DNA of 64,000 nt from Porodaedalea pini. Taxonomy: Eukaryota; Basidiomycota; Agaricomycetes; Hymenochaetales; Hymenochaetaceae. Under the pieces are notes generated by a model. It saw only the letters and a list, made by a program, of their open reading frames with translations. It was not told the origin of the DNA and did not search any database. The DNA is taken from positions 1,426,001 through 1,490,000 of the forward strand of contig NBAY01000002.1 in NCBI GenBank assembly GCA_002794775.1, read 5' to 3'. Position numbers and translations under genes: made by a program. Shown here one piece after another: positions 1 through 11,464 of this stretch; position 1 is the first letter of the stretch; the number at the start of each line of letters is the position of its first letter.

Positions 1-7
1 GGACGCA

Positions 8-2250
8 ATGGACGCCGATGACGACCTATATGTCGACAGCAACCCCCCTCAACTCGACAACGCAATGGAAGATCCGGATATCGCCGGTGAAGACCCGGCC
101 ATCGCCGAGGAAGTTAACAGGAAGTCACGGGAACTTGCCGCAAAGTCGGTCCGTGAGCTCCGCGCTCTCATTAACCAGGATACTTGGACGTCCACAACGC
201 CGTTCTACGAGGACCCAGCCATGATGGGCCGTTATATGGCTGGCATTGCGTCATCCCTTTGCTTTTGGATCAACCAATCCAATAATTTTGACGATGAGAC
301 CGATCGCGAAAATTATGCTAACTCTTCCTTCAATCAGTTCCAGACCACTTTCAAGATTCACGCACCCTATTGTAAGAATGTTTTTGACAATATTTATCGC
401 AGCCCCCAGGACATCCGCGAAGAGCAGATATCCGACGAGCTCACATCTATGTCTCGTTCCATTTCATCTCTTTTATCTATGGTATCCAGTCTCACGGAGA
501 AAACTAACAAATTGGAAAAACAGACACAAAACCCTACTAAACCCAAAGTTTCTTTTCCGCCTAACTGTTAGAACCTGAACTTTCGCCTTTTCCTTTATTT
601 TCCCTTTTACCATTTCCTTTATTATATTCATCCTTTTCATTATATTTACCCATCTTACACAATCATTCCCACACTGCCTTCATTCGTTCCATTCCCACTC
701 GTTAGGTAATGTTAGGTAATATAGTCTCACGGTCGTCGATATATAAGGTCTCAGGAATCGCATGAACTCCTTGTTCTGCTTTTCCTCTTACCTCCGCGAC
801 GACCTAGGTGAGACTCGTCCCCTTGTATTAGTTTAGACTTGTATTAATCCTCTTACCTCCGCGACGACCTAGCCTGAGTAAACGTGTCCCGAGTCTACGC
901 TCGAGTACAGCACGTCCCAGACGACAGTCAGCCGAGGCCTGCCCAGTCCGAGTCGTCTCCCGGACTCCCGCCTAACACTAACGTTTCTGCACAGCCGAAA
1001 ATTTTGCCAGACCCACTCGGCGCTAACTTTATTCATGACCCACGCTTCCCTCCACCTCCTCCCGTCGTCAAACAGCGGGTTCCCACCCCAAAGGCGGTCG
1101 TACCAGCTACGCTACGGCTATGGCCAACACCTGTATTCCAGGGTCTGGCTACCGCACGGATACTCAAGGGACCATTCATGCACCGGATGGTTATATGCAT
1201 TCTGAACATAATGCTCCTCGACCCGGCCTTTCTACAACTATCTACACTCCATCCATCCAATCCGTCAGCACAGACAAGGATGGATACACCACTGTTACAT
1301 ACGCGAGGGCCACACAGAAAAAGCCCAAGCAGATACCCACCAAAGTCACCACTACTTCCGCAGACCACCCTGACGGGGAGGTCGTTACCAAACCTATGAA
1401 TCGGGCTAACGGCTCGGTTAACACGCGTGTCCGCAATGTTAAACGTGTCTACTTTTCTCTCCCCGATAACCTAGCTATACGGCCGTTACCTAACTCCATC
1501 AAGAACACCGTCCGAGCCGGACTCAAAGGTTCTACGGAGTTCAAACACCTCGTTATCCTCAACGTTGAATATACTTCCAACGGCAATCTTTGTATCTCCT
1601 TTACTAACATTCGCCCGGATTTCGATTCTACTTTCCCTTCACTTTCATCACTTCTCAACCACATCATCAACATTAACGGTGCTAAAGTTTTCACCCCCTC
1701 CCCGCAGTTCAAACTCGTCTTACCGGCTGTGCCAGTATTTGACAAACACACTAACGTCCTTTACTCAGAGCGTGATCTAGCCGAGGAACTCTCCTCCCTC
1801 CCTCAATTTGAGGAACAGGAATTCCTTTACCCTCCTCGATTCATGGCGTCCATCGAGCGCCTTAACACTCTGGACTATTGCAACGTCTCGATTATTTTGA
1901 AGGACACTAATCGCTTAGCCTTTGACCATTTCTTCCTTCACAACAACCGCAGTGTCCTGATTTTCGGCGTCATCCGACGCCTTGAAGAGATGCACACTCG
2001 CCCAACCATTTCCCAATGCGATAATTGCCATCGTTTGGGACATTCTTCGACAAAATGCCGCTCAGTAGCCCGTTGCGCTATCTGTTCGGAACCCCATCGT
2101 ACTGCAGTGCACGTTGCCAGGTGTGCTCCATGCACCGCCTCTAACAACCTCGCATGTCAACACTTCGCGCATTGCATCAACTGCCAAGGTGATCATAACT
2201 CCAGGTCTTCCACCTGTCCGGCACGCCGCAATTACAGGCCTCCTCTTTAA
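8..2250 (+). pseudogene. LINE ORF1 (gag-like, zinc knuckle), split by a solo LTR and frameshifted
   Basis: The nucleic-acid-binding ORF1 protein packages LINE RNA. The first part (8-565) is acidic, followed by a Ser/Leu-rich heptad-like segment near residues 145-180 that could be a coiled coil. A 412-bp solo LTR follows (566-977). The same reading frame resumes at 983 once one copy of the 5-bp duplication is removed. A further frame change occurs around 1060-1110, after which a 376-residue open frame runs to the stop at 2248-2250. That part ends in Cys/His clusters of the C-x2-C-x4-H-x4-C type starting near 2020 (QCDNCHRLGHSSTKC), followed by more Cys pairs, as in Tad-like ORF1 proteins. The ORF1 stop (TAA) directly abuts the ORF2 ATG, an arrangement compatible with reinitiation. 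Confidence 0.8.
566..977 (+). mobile_element. Solo LTR of a Ty3/gypsy chromovirus (412 bp) with TSD CTAAC
   Basis: The sequence starts TGTTAGAAC, ends CCTAACA, and matches along its length the LTRs at 54303, 60112, 61230 and 63638 of this window. The 5 bp before it (561-565) and after it (978-982) are both CTAAC, a 5-bp target site duplication, so this is a genuine insertion reduced to one LTR by recombination. It contains a TATATAAGG box near 740 and two copies of a 24-bp motif containing CTCTTACCTCCGCGACGACC (near 783-809 and 851-872). It keeps many CpG sites, unlike the LTRs of the complete element at 54303-60555, so it is probably younger. Confidence 0.93.
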
Positions 2251-5200
2251 ATGACCACATCTATTTCAATTCTCTCTCTTAACGTTCACCGCTCCAAACC
2301 CACAACTGACCTTCTTTTTAAGTCTCTCTTCCAACGCGGCAATCTTTGCCCTGATATTCTTTGTTTACAAGAAATCCCCATTATCTCCACCATCATTCCG
2401 TCCAAAACATCATCATTGGGCGAAAGACATTTTGTCACCCGCAACGCAGACCCTTTATTTGCATACTCCCCCCTCAATCTACTTCCATTCGTCCGAGCTG
2501 CGCGACTTTCATTCACCCGCGCATTTCGCACTTTTTTAACTCCCACCCGCACCTCTCGCGTTCCATTTGCCAAGTCACCATTAGCGTCGACCGCGGCCCA
2601 TCGCTCCCCCTCTCTATATTTGGAACATCTATAGTTCTCCTAGTACTCATTCTTTTGAAGACCCTTTTCCTATTCTTCCTCCTTCCGACACCCACATCTT
2701 CGTGGGCAATTTCAACCGTCACTCTGCCCTTTGGTCCGATACCCACCTTTCTTCCATTTTGCTTCTGCCGAACCCTTTTTACAATGGCTGAATGACTCCT
2801 CTTTATCAGTCGCCAACCCCCCGACTATACCCACATTCTTACACCCCCGGGGATCTTCAACCCTGGACCTTGTCATCAGTACTTCGGACATTTTTCCCTT
2901 CATTAACCAATCTCTCCTTATCGGCGACCCCTCATTTGAATTCCATTCGGACCATCTCCCTCTTGTGTTTAATATACCCATGTCATTTACCCCACCTCCA
3001 GATACCCCTCCTCTTCGCCTTGTTCGCAAACGCGACATCCCTTCCTTAATTTCTGAATTTCGTGACTCGCGCCTTTTCATATTTAACACTTCTGATATTC
3101 AACTTCCGGTGCATCTTGACGCCAAACTACAGACGTTTTATACTTCCTTTTCCTCGTTCGCCTCTCGCTTCTTGCGAAAGCGCAAACCCCGATCATACGT
3201 CGGACCCCACTCCTGGTGGACCGAGCAATGCAGTCGCGATTACCAAGCGCATCACAACAACCCGTCACCAAGTAGTCTCGCCCAGCTCCAACAAACCCTT
3301 GCCCATGCCAAAACCTCATTTTTCAGCGCCCTCCTTCATCATTCCGATCATTCATCTATTTGGAGACGCAAAGACTTAGGCACTGCGCGCCATCAACACC
3401 CATTGGAGCCCTCAAACTCCCGTCTGGGCAGTATACCCTTAACGAAAGCGAGAAGTCCGACCTCTTCCACTCCACGTTTTTCCCCGCGCTACCCAACGGC
3501 TACCGCGACCTGCATCCGCTCCCTCCTCCCGTCGAAATTGAGCCCGTCTCAGTCGACGAAATGCTCCGGGCCCTTAAGGGCACCGATGGCGAAACTGCTC
3601 CGGGCAGCAACTGCTTCTCTTACCTTCATTTGAAACTCTTTATCGAACTTGAGCCGCAATTCTTTTCTTCTATTTTTTCTCTCTGCCTTTCATTTGGCTA
3701 TTTTCCCTTATCTTTCAAACACTCCATCATCACATTCATTCCCAAACCCAAACATTCTGATTTCTCTCTTCCCCGTTCTTTTCGTCCAATAGCCCTCGTG
3801 GATACGATGGGCAAACTTTTCGAACACATTCTTTTTAATCGTCTTCAAATTATATTCGAACAACGTTCTCTCATTCCTTCTTCACAGCATGGCTGCCGGA
3901 AAGCCTTATCCACGCTGACAGCCTGCTATGAGGTTTTACATTTCAATAATTTTGAACCCCAGATTCGCTCCCCTCATATCTTCGCTCCAGGCCATGGTCC
4001 TCATGAGCCTCACTTTCGCCGTTTATTAACTTCCATTATCACAATTGACATTCAAGGTTTTTTCGATAACATTTCACATCCACTCCTTATTGACCGTTTA
4101 ACCCGCTCCAACATCCATCCCAATCTCATCAATTGCATTTCCCATTGGATGCGCGATTGACCCATTTCCCTTCATTTTAATCAGTTCTTTTCAGAAACTT
4201 TTTCCAAGCCTAATCGGGGTGTCCCTCAAGGGTCCCCTCTCTCCCCCCTTATTTCCATCTTCGCGGCCACTCCGGCCATCAAAAATTATTACAAACAATT
4301 CCCTTACAATCGTCCCCTTTTCGCTCATATGGACGACCACCTTCTGGCCGCACGCTCCTTGAGTATGCGTACCAACCTTATTCGCTTGCGCAATCAATAC
4401 CGTTTCCTTTCTTCACAATTCTCGCAACTGGGCCTTTCCATTGACCCAGACTCTGTTGAACTCATTCATTTTACCCCTATTCGCAGAATTTACGCTTCTT
4501 ATCCAACACAACCAGAAAACCAACCATCTCTTATTTTATCTCCTTCTCTAATCATTCGCCCTCGCTCCCATATTACATGGCTGGGCATCATTTTCCATCA
4601 TCAATTGCTCCCTAATCTACATTTTCAGTCACGGGCCAATAAAGCCCTCTCTACACTTCATCAACGCTCTTTTCTATTCCGCTCCTCTCACGGCACATAC
4701 CTCGAGTACGCCCGTCTTCTTTATTTCAATCTCATTCGTTCTGTTGCCGTCTATGGCACCCAACTATTCCCTCATTCCCCTGCCATTCACTCTCTTCTCG
4801 AACCGGTGCAACACCGGGCCCTTTCTCTTATACTTTCTCAAAGCGTCAACAAAGATGCAGCCGGCTCTTTACTTTCCATTCCTCCGATTGATCTTTTCAT
4901 TCAATATCAAGCAAAATGCTTTATAACCTTTTATGTATCTTCCGTTCGCTCTTCTCTCCCCCCTTCTGCTGAAATTCGGGATCTACTCCCTGCTGACACT
5001 TTTATCCCCAATACCAACCTTTACCCGATTATTCCACCTATCCATTCGTGTCTTTCCTTAGTTCCCCTTACTTCTCGTAAAGACAGTCTCTTCGCCAGAC
5101 GTTCCTTTCTTCAACTCTTTAACCACCCTCCTCCATTTCAATATTTTTTATTCACAGATGGTTCGGTCATTGAATGTGAGGGCGTTCCCATTGGCGGCCA

Positions 5201-6067
5201 TGGATTTTCGATCATGCATAATTGACGCGAACTCGCGTCCTTCAGCTCGAGTGCACATACCCAGAGTAGCATTCTTTATGAAGAACAGCAGGCTCTCATT
5301 GCTGGCATCTCGCGCTTCACCACTCTACTTGCGCATTGCACACACCCTTGCCATTTGCGCGTTGTCTCCGACTCCGCAAATTGCGCTCGTCTTATTTTCT
5401 CAGCGGACCCACTCCACGCTGCATTCATCACCGCCTTTCGCAGATTCTGTGGTATTTTCTTATCCCTGCACCACCCCACGTCCACTATCGCGGTGCAATG
5501 GTTGCCCTCCCACATGGGACTACCAGGCAACTCGCGAGCAGACCACCTCGCATCACAAGCCTCACACTCACAGCACAGAGTCTTGGCGCCTGTCACACTA
5601 CCTAATTTACACTCGCGATTTTCCGCCGACCTTTTGGCCAAATGGCGGAACCGTGTCCTAAACCTCCGACACCATCGCAGCGCCACCACCGCGCCTTTTA
5701 TCCTCTACCCAAGGCGCCAACTACGGCCCTTCCTGAGGCTACATCCTGAGAAGCGCATCCCTGCCACCTCCAATCGCGAGCGATTGGGATCCTTCTCAAT
5801 ACCCATGATATGCATGATCGAAATCTACCACGCCGATGCCCGGACCCCCTCTGCGTCAAACACGACGTCCATCACATTCTTAACGCTTGCCCGTTCTTTT
5901 CACAGCTCCGTCGCCAATTTCACCATAAATCTATCCTTCCACTTTCATTTGCAAACTGGTTTGCCCCTTCCAACTTCATGCTCCTCATCCAATTCACGTA
6001 CTTTTCCTTTCGTCGTCCCCCCGACGCTATGCCTTATTATTCAGATCTCCCACCTGAACTCATATAA
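2251..6067 (+). pseudogene. LINE ORF2: endonuclease, reverse transcriptase, RNase H (broken)
   Basis: This is the remnant of the polyprotein that nicks target DNA and copies LINE RNA. The frame starts with an EEP endonuclease N-terminus (SILSLNVHRS, then CPDILCLQE). It continues in shifted frames through a GNFNRHSALW segment near 2700, where the family has catalytic GDFN, to SDHLPL near 2950. RT motifs are GKLFEHILFNRL (about 3810), QHGCRKALSTLTACYE, IDIQGFFDNISH (motif A, about 4050), GVPQGSPLSPL (4219) and HMDDHLL (motif C, 4327). RNase H shows FTDGS (5154) and WLPSHMGLPGNSRADHLA (about 5500). A C-x4-C-x3-H-x4-H-like tail lies near 5835-5890. Frame changes and TGA stops (for example after WMRD at 4158) break it. 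Confidence 0.85.
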
Positions 6068-6196
6068 CTCACAAATTCTGAACATTAACGATTTCCCTTT
6101 TTTTTACCTTACCGTATCCACGCATTCAGCATCCACGAAGACCTCTTTTTCTCTCCCCTTCCTTTTTCTTTCTCTTGCTTTCTTTTTCGTAGTCCT

Positions 6197-7049
6197 TACA
6201 GCCTTTTTCATAAGTCCTGTGACACGTGCATGTCACGTGAAATGAGCCACGTCAGAGCCAAAGTGTCGAAAAATTAGAATGAATGCCTATTTTCTCTGTG
6301 AATTCTGCACAGTACCTGCTCATTAAGTACTCAAAATAAAGGCACGGTTCTCAGGAGAAGAAATATGTAAAATATGGAGCAATAAATTGATTGTGTAGGC
6401 AGGTGGAGATCAAACAAGTGCAGCTGGTCTGTTCTCTCACCCATTTCCACTGAGATTCAAAAATTATGGCTCCCCTACATCTACCTATAAAATTCTTTCC
6501 TGTATCTGTAAATTAAGTATATGACTATACCAACATCTCCTGAAAGTTTGAAGCCAATCCATTTAGTATTCATGGTCCAGCAGCAAGATTTGTGTTCTAC
6601 TCTGCAAGACCTGTTGTGAGAAAAGGAGGGTGGAAAGAGCTTGAAGTGGAACACAAATCTTGCTGCTGGACCATGAATACTGAATGGATTGGCTTCAAAC
6701 TTTCAGGAGATGTTGGTATAGTCATATACTTAATTTACAGATACAGGAAAGAATTTTATAGGTAGATGTAGGGGAGCCATAATTTTTGAATCTCAGTGGA
6801 AATGGGTGAGAGAACAGACCAGCTGCACTTGTTTGATCTCCACCCACCTACACAGTCAATTTATTGCTCCATATTTTACATATTTCTTCTCCTGAGAACC
6901 ATGCCTTTTTTTTGAGTACTTAATGAGCAGGTACTGTGCAGAATTCACAGAGAAAATAGGCATTCATTCTAAATTTTTGACACTTTGGCTCTAACGCGGC
7001 TCACTTCACGTGACATGCACGTGTCGCAGGACTTATGAAAATGGCTGTA
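6197..7049. repeat. Large palindrome / foldback element (arms about 400 bp, 51-bp loop)
   Basis: The left arm (6197-6597) and right arm (6649-7049) are near-perfect reverse complements centred on position 6623, with a 51-bp unpaired centre (6598-6648). The two arms stay in register over their full length, so mismatches are substitutions rather than indels. The outermost repeat is TACAGCC / GGCTGTA. The element therefore reads as CAG...CTG flanked by TA on both sides, as in non-autonomous Tc1/mariner-type elements. An imperfect longer duplication (GTAGT on both sides, 6189-6193 and 7050-7054) is an alternative. Near each end lies a composite of TCACGTGA and CACGTG (6223-6240; 7006-7023). There is no coding capacity. 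It sits directly behind the dead LINE and upstream of the RNase T2 gene. Confidence 0.92.
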
Positions 7050-7494
7050 GTAGTGTGTTTAGTGCAGAGCAGTGCAAAATTATAAACGTCAGATCACGTG
7101 GTAGTCCATACATCATAATTAATATTAATAAATTATTTATCTTCAAGTTCGATTCCTAGGCCTGACTATATTTTGAGCCTCCATTAATGTGCTTCAGTAA
7201 GTGTTCACCACCATCGCTGAATGAGAAACAGATCTCTAGAGAGTTCGAATGTATCCTACTGCAACGTGTGCCCAGATTCCCCTCGGCAAAATATCAAGAC
7301 CGACATTAATATTCACGCTGGACAAGCTCAAAGATAACGCGAGCATATGGAAGCAGCTTGTGATGTCCCTGCAGCAGAGGTTTTTATCAGGCTCAGAATC
7401 TGCATAAAGTGCAAGGTAGCCCGCTTGTTGTGCTTTTCGGATGGCTCCAATCCCTGTCCTTGTCCGTCTCAAGCAGTAACAAGCTGACGCGACG

Positions 7495-8650
7495 ATGAGG
7501 ATTACGGTAGCTCTCCAAGTCGCTCTAATCGGAGCGTCCGTAGTAGCGGGAGCAGCCACAACCCAACACGCTCTCCCAAATACCATCCCGAATCTCTCTT
7601 CTTGTGTTTCCGAGCCAACGTTCTACTCGTGCGAGAACGCGACAAAGATCTCAAATACTTGCTGTTCTCCAACTCCCGGCGGGCTAGTGTTGCAGACTCA
7701 GTTCTGGGACACGTATACAGGATTTGAGAAGGAAGGACAACTGCTTCCAAAAAACAGTTGGACAGTACACGGGCTTTGGCCGGATTTCTGTGATGGGTAC
7801 GTGTTGAAGATTTGTCTCGGACGAGTCCTGCTGAACTACGGAACCTACGTGCTGCAGGAGTTTCACACAATACTGCGATTTATCAAGACAGTACGATCCG
7901 TCACCGTCACCTAATACTACCAACGGCTTGGCAAATGGAACCGCAGTCCCTCCGTACAGAGGACCTGGCGTTGACACATTCGTCCTTGACTTTGGTCGCA
8001 TTGACCTCCTAGACTACAGTAGGTTCGCATAATCAGGCACTACAATTCGTAAACATTTAACATCAATTTAGTGAACAAATACTGGGTTAGCCAAGGATCC
8101 CCAAATAATGAATTCTGGGCACATGAGGTATATTATGTTCTGCTGAACTGTCGTTCTAGTTGACGAGCCGGACTTGAAGTTCTCGAAACATGCGACATGT
8201 ACTTCAACTTTCGACGTTGCCTGTTACGCAGACTACAAGGAGCACGAAGACGTCGTGAACTTTTTCGATACGGTTATACGTGCCTTTCACATGTATCCTA
8301 CATATGACATGCTCACCGCGTAAGCCTTCTCTATTGTAATGGTACTGTCAGAATGCTTGATTGTCATTCACCACAGAGCCGGCATCGTGCCGTCAAACAG
8401 CACCACTTATAGTCTCGTGCAGATTCAGAACGCTGTCAAGGCTCAGACCGGCGCGACGCCGTTTGTCGGGTGCGGCGGGAATGGCACTGTCCTGAATGAG
8501 ATGTGGCATTTCGCGCATGTGCTAGGGACGGAGCAATATGGACGTTTTAAGCCAGTCGAGTCGACAACCGCCTCTACATGCGATGACTCGGGCATTCGTT
8601 ATCTTGAACGCACACCTACGTCGGAGCGGGACGTCCGTGCTCTCCCTTAA
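7495..8650 (+). CDS. Secreted ribonuclease T2
   Basis: A base-nonspecific endoribonuclease that cleaves RNA via a 2',3'-cyclic phosphate in the secretory pathway or outside the cell. Proposed exons are 7495-7796, 7858-8018, 8072-8127, 8180-8319 and 8377-8650 (310 aa, phases consistent). Residues 1-20 form a signal peptide. Active site CAS1 is HGLWPD (His92); CAS2 is HEFSKHATC (His172, Glu173, His177), so all catalytic residues of the family are present. CAS2 deviates slightly from the usual HEWxKHGTC, and the exon 3/4 junction (acceptor GAAG at 8179) was chosen because it restores this motif. Many Cys residues fit the disulfide-rich family. The length is normal for fungal RNase T2 without the C-terminal extension some family members have. 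Confidence 0.9.
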
Positions 8651-11464
8651 CTATTCTAAATTCATGGGGTTTCATGTCGCTGCTTAGTTTTCGAAAAGCT
8701 TCATGTAGTTACCGGATAAGAGGATTTTTGTGTTGTACATGATGGATAAAGATTAGGATATATCGTGTATGTACTAGCCTGTAGCTTGAAGTCTGAAGTC
8801 CAATTGTGTTCCCCGATATGTCTGTAGCACCAATCACTTGATGTAGCTCCTCATCAACGATCGTCCCTCTTGTGATGTGCACCCCACTCAGCGGACCAGC
8901 TTTCGCAGCCTATGGGTAAAATACTTCACTGTTAGACGCCTGCCGGACTGCACACACACTAAGCGGACGAACTTTGAAAACCCTCGGACGGCTTCCTACA
9001 GACCGTATCTGAGTAGCAGAGCTGCCATAGCCATCACCGCTCTCTAGCTCTCTGAACTCGATGTTTGAGCCATTATTTGCAAGCGGTGGTTTGCCAGGAG
9101 CGGCTGCGAAAGACAGAGCAGATACGTCAGAGTAGGTCACGGGCTCGGTGGCCTCACGGAGAGCATGCGAGCAGAGCATCGCATGCAGGACAGGCTGTGT
9201 TCTGCGTTTGCGAGTAATTCAGAATATCGTTTTTCGGGTTCAGAGGAACCGTTAGCTTACTCAAAAAGTAGGCCGGAGAAATCGACCTGCTATATGTTGA
9301 CACTGCTCAGCAAAGGCGGCTTGCGTACGACAAACTCTCACATTTGCGGTTTTGACAACGAGCAGTTTTGCAAGGATATCGCTGAGCAGGTATAGACTAA
9401 GTAAACAAGCTCGAATGCGCTGACGAGAATATTAATTTCCTTACCAAACATACATACAAAATATTGGAGGCCATCTTCGAACAAGGCCTTCATGAGCGAG
9501 CTTTTACTTGCTTTCCCTTTATCCTGTTCGGTTGGAATGAATAGAGAAAAACGTTATATAGTCACGTACAATCTGAAAAGCGTTTCCAGAAGGTCAGTCG
9601 CGGACCCCAGACGGACAATGCGACGAAGGTGATGTACTATAACTCTGAGACCATGATTAGTATAAAGTCAATATACACAGACACGTCTGCCTGTATCAAG
9701 ACACAAGGTGCCAACGTCTGGAAGGGAGAAGGCATGACTATTTCGGGAATGTTACAGTTGATACAAGTATCAAATATCACGGGTGCACTTACACACGAGC
9801 GAACGAAGACTCCTCTGCAGTAAGACTATATGTCCGGAATAATGATACCCTATTTATTCAATCATTAGAAGAGTAAAGCAGTCAACTCACTATGTCTTGA
9901 GCGTACCAGGTTGAAAACAATAAGGAACACGAGGACCTCTCTCTTTGCTCCTTAGATTGCATACACGCGCATCATGATGATGACTTGTACGACTACTAGT
10001 GTCTATGGTTTCAGTCTATACGATATTAATCAAACGAACTCACTCTCCGCGATGGTGATGCCGGTGACCGATATCCAAGCTGCTACCTTGATGGATCTGT
10101 TTACAAGCTACAGTCGAAAAGTTGAGAGAAGGAAGAGAACACTGGGAAGGAAGAATGAACACCAAGCTTCAAGTTAGTCTGGATCAACTCTAACGGCATT
10201 CCAATGAAATAAGATTAATGGGAATGTAAGCCCGGATTTCGCTGGCCAGACAAGTCGGACCTATCAGATCTTGAGAGGCGAACGCGGTGGGCAGACCTCG
10301 TCCGCGAAAGTCAGCAAGAAGGCATAAGCCTTGAAAACAGTCAGGATTGAGTGTGCCCAAAATGGGAGTGGAAGGTATTAGCACAACAAGGGCGACACAT
10401 ATGACTTGATTTAACTCAGTATGAACCAAGCCGATAAATTTGAAAGCCAAGCATACCGTTCGTACTATGACACGATCAACGCCATTATTCAATTTATCAG
10501 ATGAACTCCTACACACGTTTACAGCCTGGGCATGATTTGGCGAGGAGATTGCTTCGTCAATCAAGCTGCCAGTGTCCATGGCTCAGATGCGATGTCGGAG
10601 AGGGGAGGGTACGTGTTGGGGGGTACGGATATTGCAACTGTCAGAACTTTGAAAGGGACCACGGCTTCTTGACCAACCGGTACCGGCAAAGCGCCTTCCA
10701 AAAGATTGGGTTCAGTCAAATACCCGTTGCTTTTAAGTACTCGTAATCATCAATTACTGGGCGAGAAGGGTCAAACGGTGATCAGCGGCGAGCACAGAAC
10801 GGAAACAAATACCTGCTTGTCAAGTTGACTGACCCACGCACACCGCTAAGAATCATTGCATTACGACCTCATGCTCGTCACATCCGGTGCATATTCTCCT
10901 TTTAGCCCTAGCGACGAAGCTGAAGAAACACTCACTGATTCGAATAGCCCTTTGCACCGTCCGAGTAAAGCCGTTTGAAATTGTCGTGCCTGTACACGGA
11001 TGTTGCTCAACAGCATCAGGATTCCACTTCTGAAGGGACAGAAAATAGCCAAGCAGACTTGTAGTAATAAGGATTTACAGAACTGCCTCTCACGAACGTA
11101 GAGTGCTGAGAAAATAGGGCAGAAGTCGAAGGAAATATATAATGATACGATTACGAACTTGAGTCCGACGAGCAGGAACGCTTGAACTTGACAGACACCA
11201 CTGAATAAGGCGTCTCTTATCACCTCGCACCAGATTCCAGATTGATCGCGTCCGGCTTGACGCTGTGATACAGAGGATGATGGTAGACAAGCAGAGTGGT
11301 CCACAGGGGCATCCAATATCTGAGATACACAATTTTGCTAATGGCAATATTACTGTGCTGCGAAATAAAGTACAGATGCATTCAAAGCTAAGACACCGGC
11401 TATACGGTAAAGATAAAGCACTCATCAAACATGAAACAGTGGACGAACACATGCTAAGGCACGG
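8651..11464. other. Gene-poor stretch; possible eroded membrane-protein gene on the minus strand
   Basis: No complete gene can be supported. On the minus strand there are short open segments (about 11450-10861, 10579-10190, 9179-8910) with hydrophobic patches. One has a segment reading CEVIRDALFSGVCQVQAFLL. The last has a tail rich in Ser, Gly and acidic residues, similar in style to the cytoplasmic tails of fungal seven-helix proteins. They do not join into a convincing frame by eye, and stops lie between them. This is either a decayed multi-exon membrane protein gene or chance. No RNA gene or repeat was recognised. Confidence 0.2.

Larger units (their letters stand above)
1..6196 (+). mobile_element. 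Degenerate non-LTR (LINE, Tad-like) retrotransposon, 5' end outside or at window edge
   Basis: The two-ORF arrangement is that of an autonomous LINE. ORF1 (8-2250) encodes a coiled-coil protein with zinc knuckles. ORF2 (2251-6067) encodes in order an APE-type endonuclease, a reverse transcriptase, an RNase H and a C-terminal Cys/His tail. An RNase H placed after the RT is typical of Tad1/I-type fungal LINEs. The copy is dead: ORF1 is split by a solo LTR and a frameshift, and ORF2 changes frame several times and has in-frame stops. No poly(A) tail or target duplication could be fixed. The 3' limit is set by the start of the palindromic element at about 6197. The clade assignment is inference from domain order. 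Confidence 0.85.

Noticed and set aside
1033..1368. Minus-strand open frame opposite LINE ORF1
   Set aside because: Antisense to a region with clear sense-strand LINE ORF1 coding content; no features of its own.
8910..11452. A seven-transmembrane fungal receptor-like gene on the minus strand
   Set aside because: Only disconnected hydrophobic fragments; I could not connect them into a frame with splice sites, so it is kept only as a low-confidence note.
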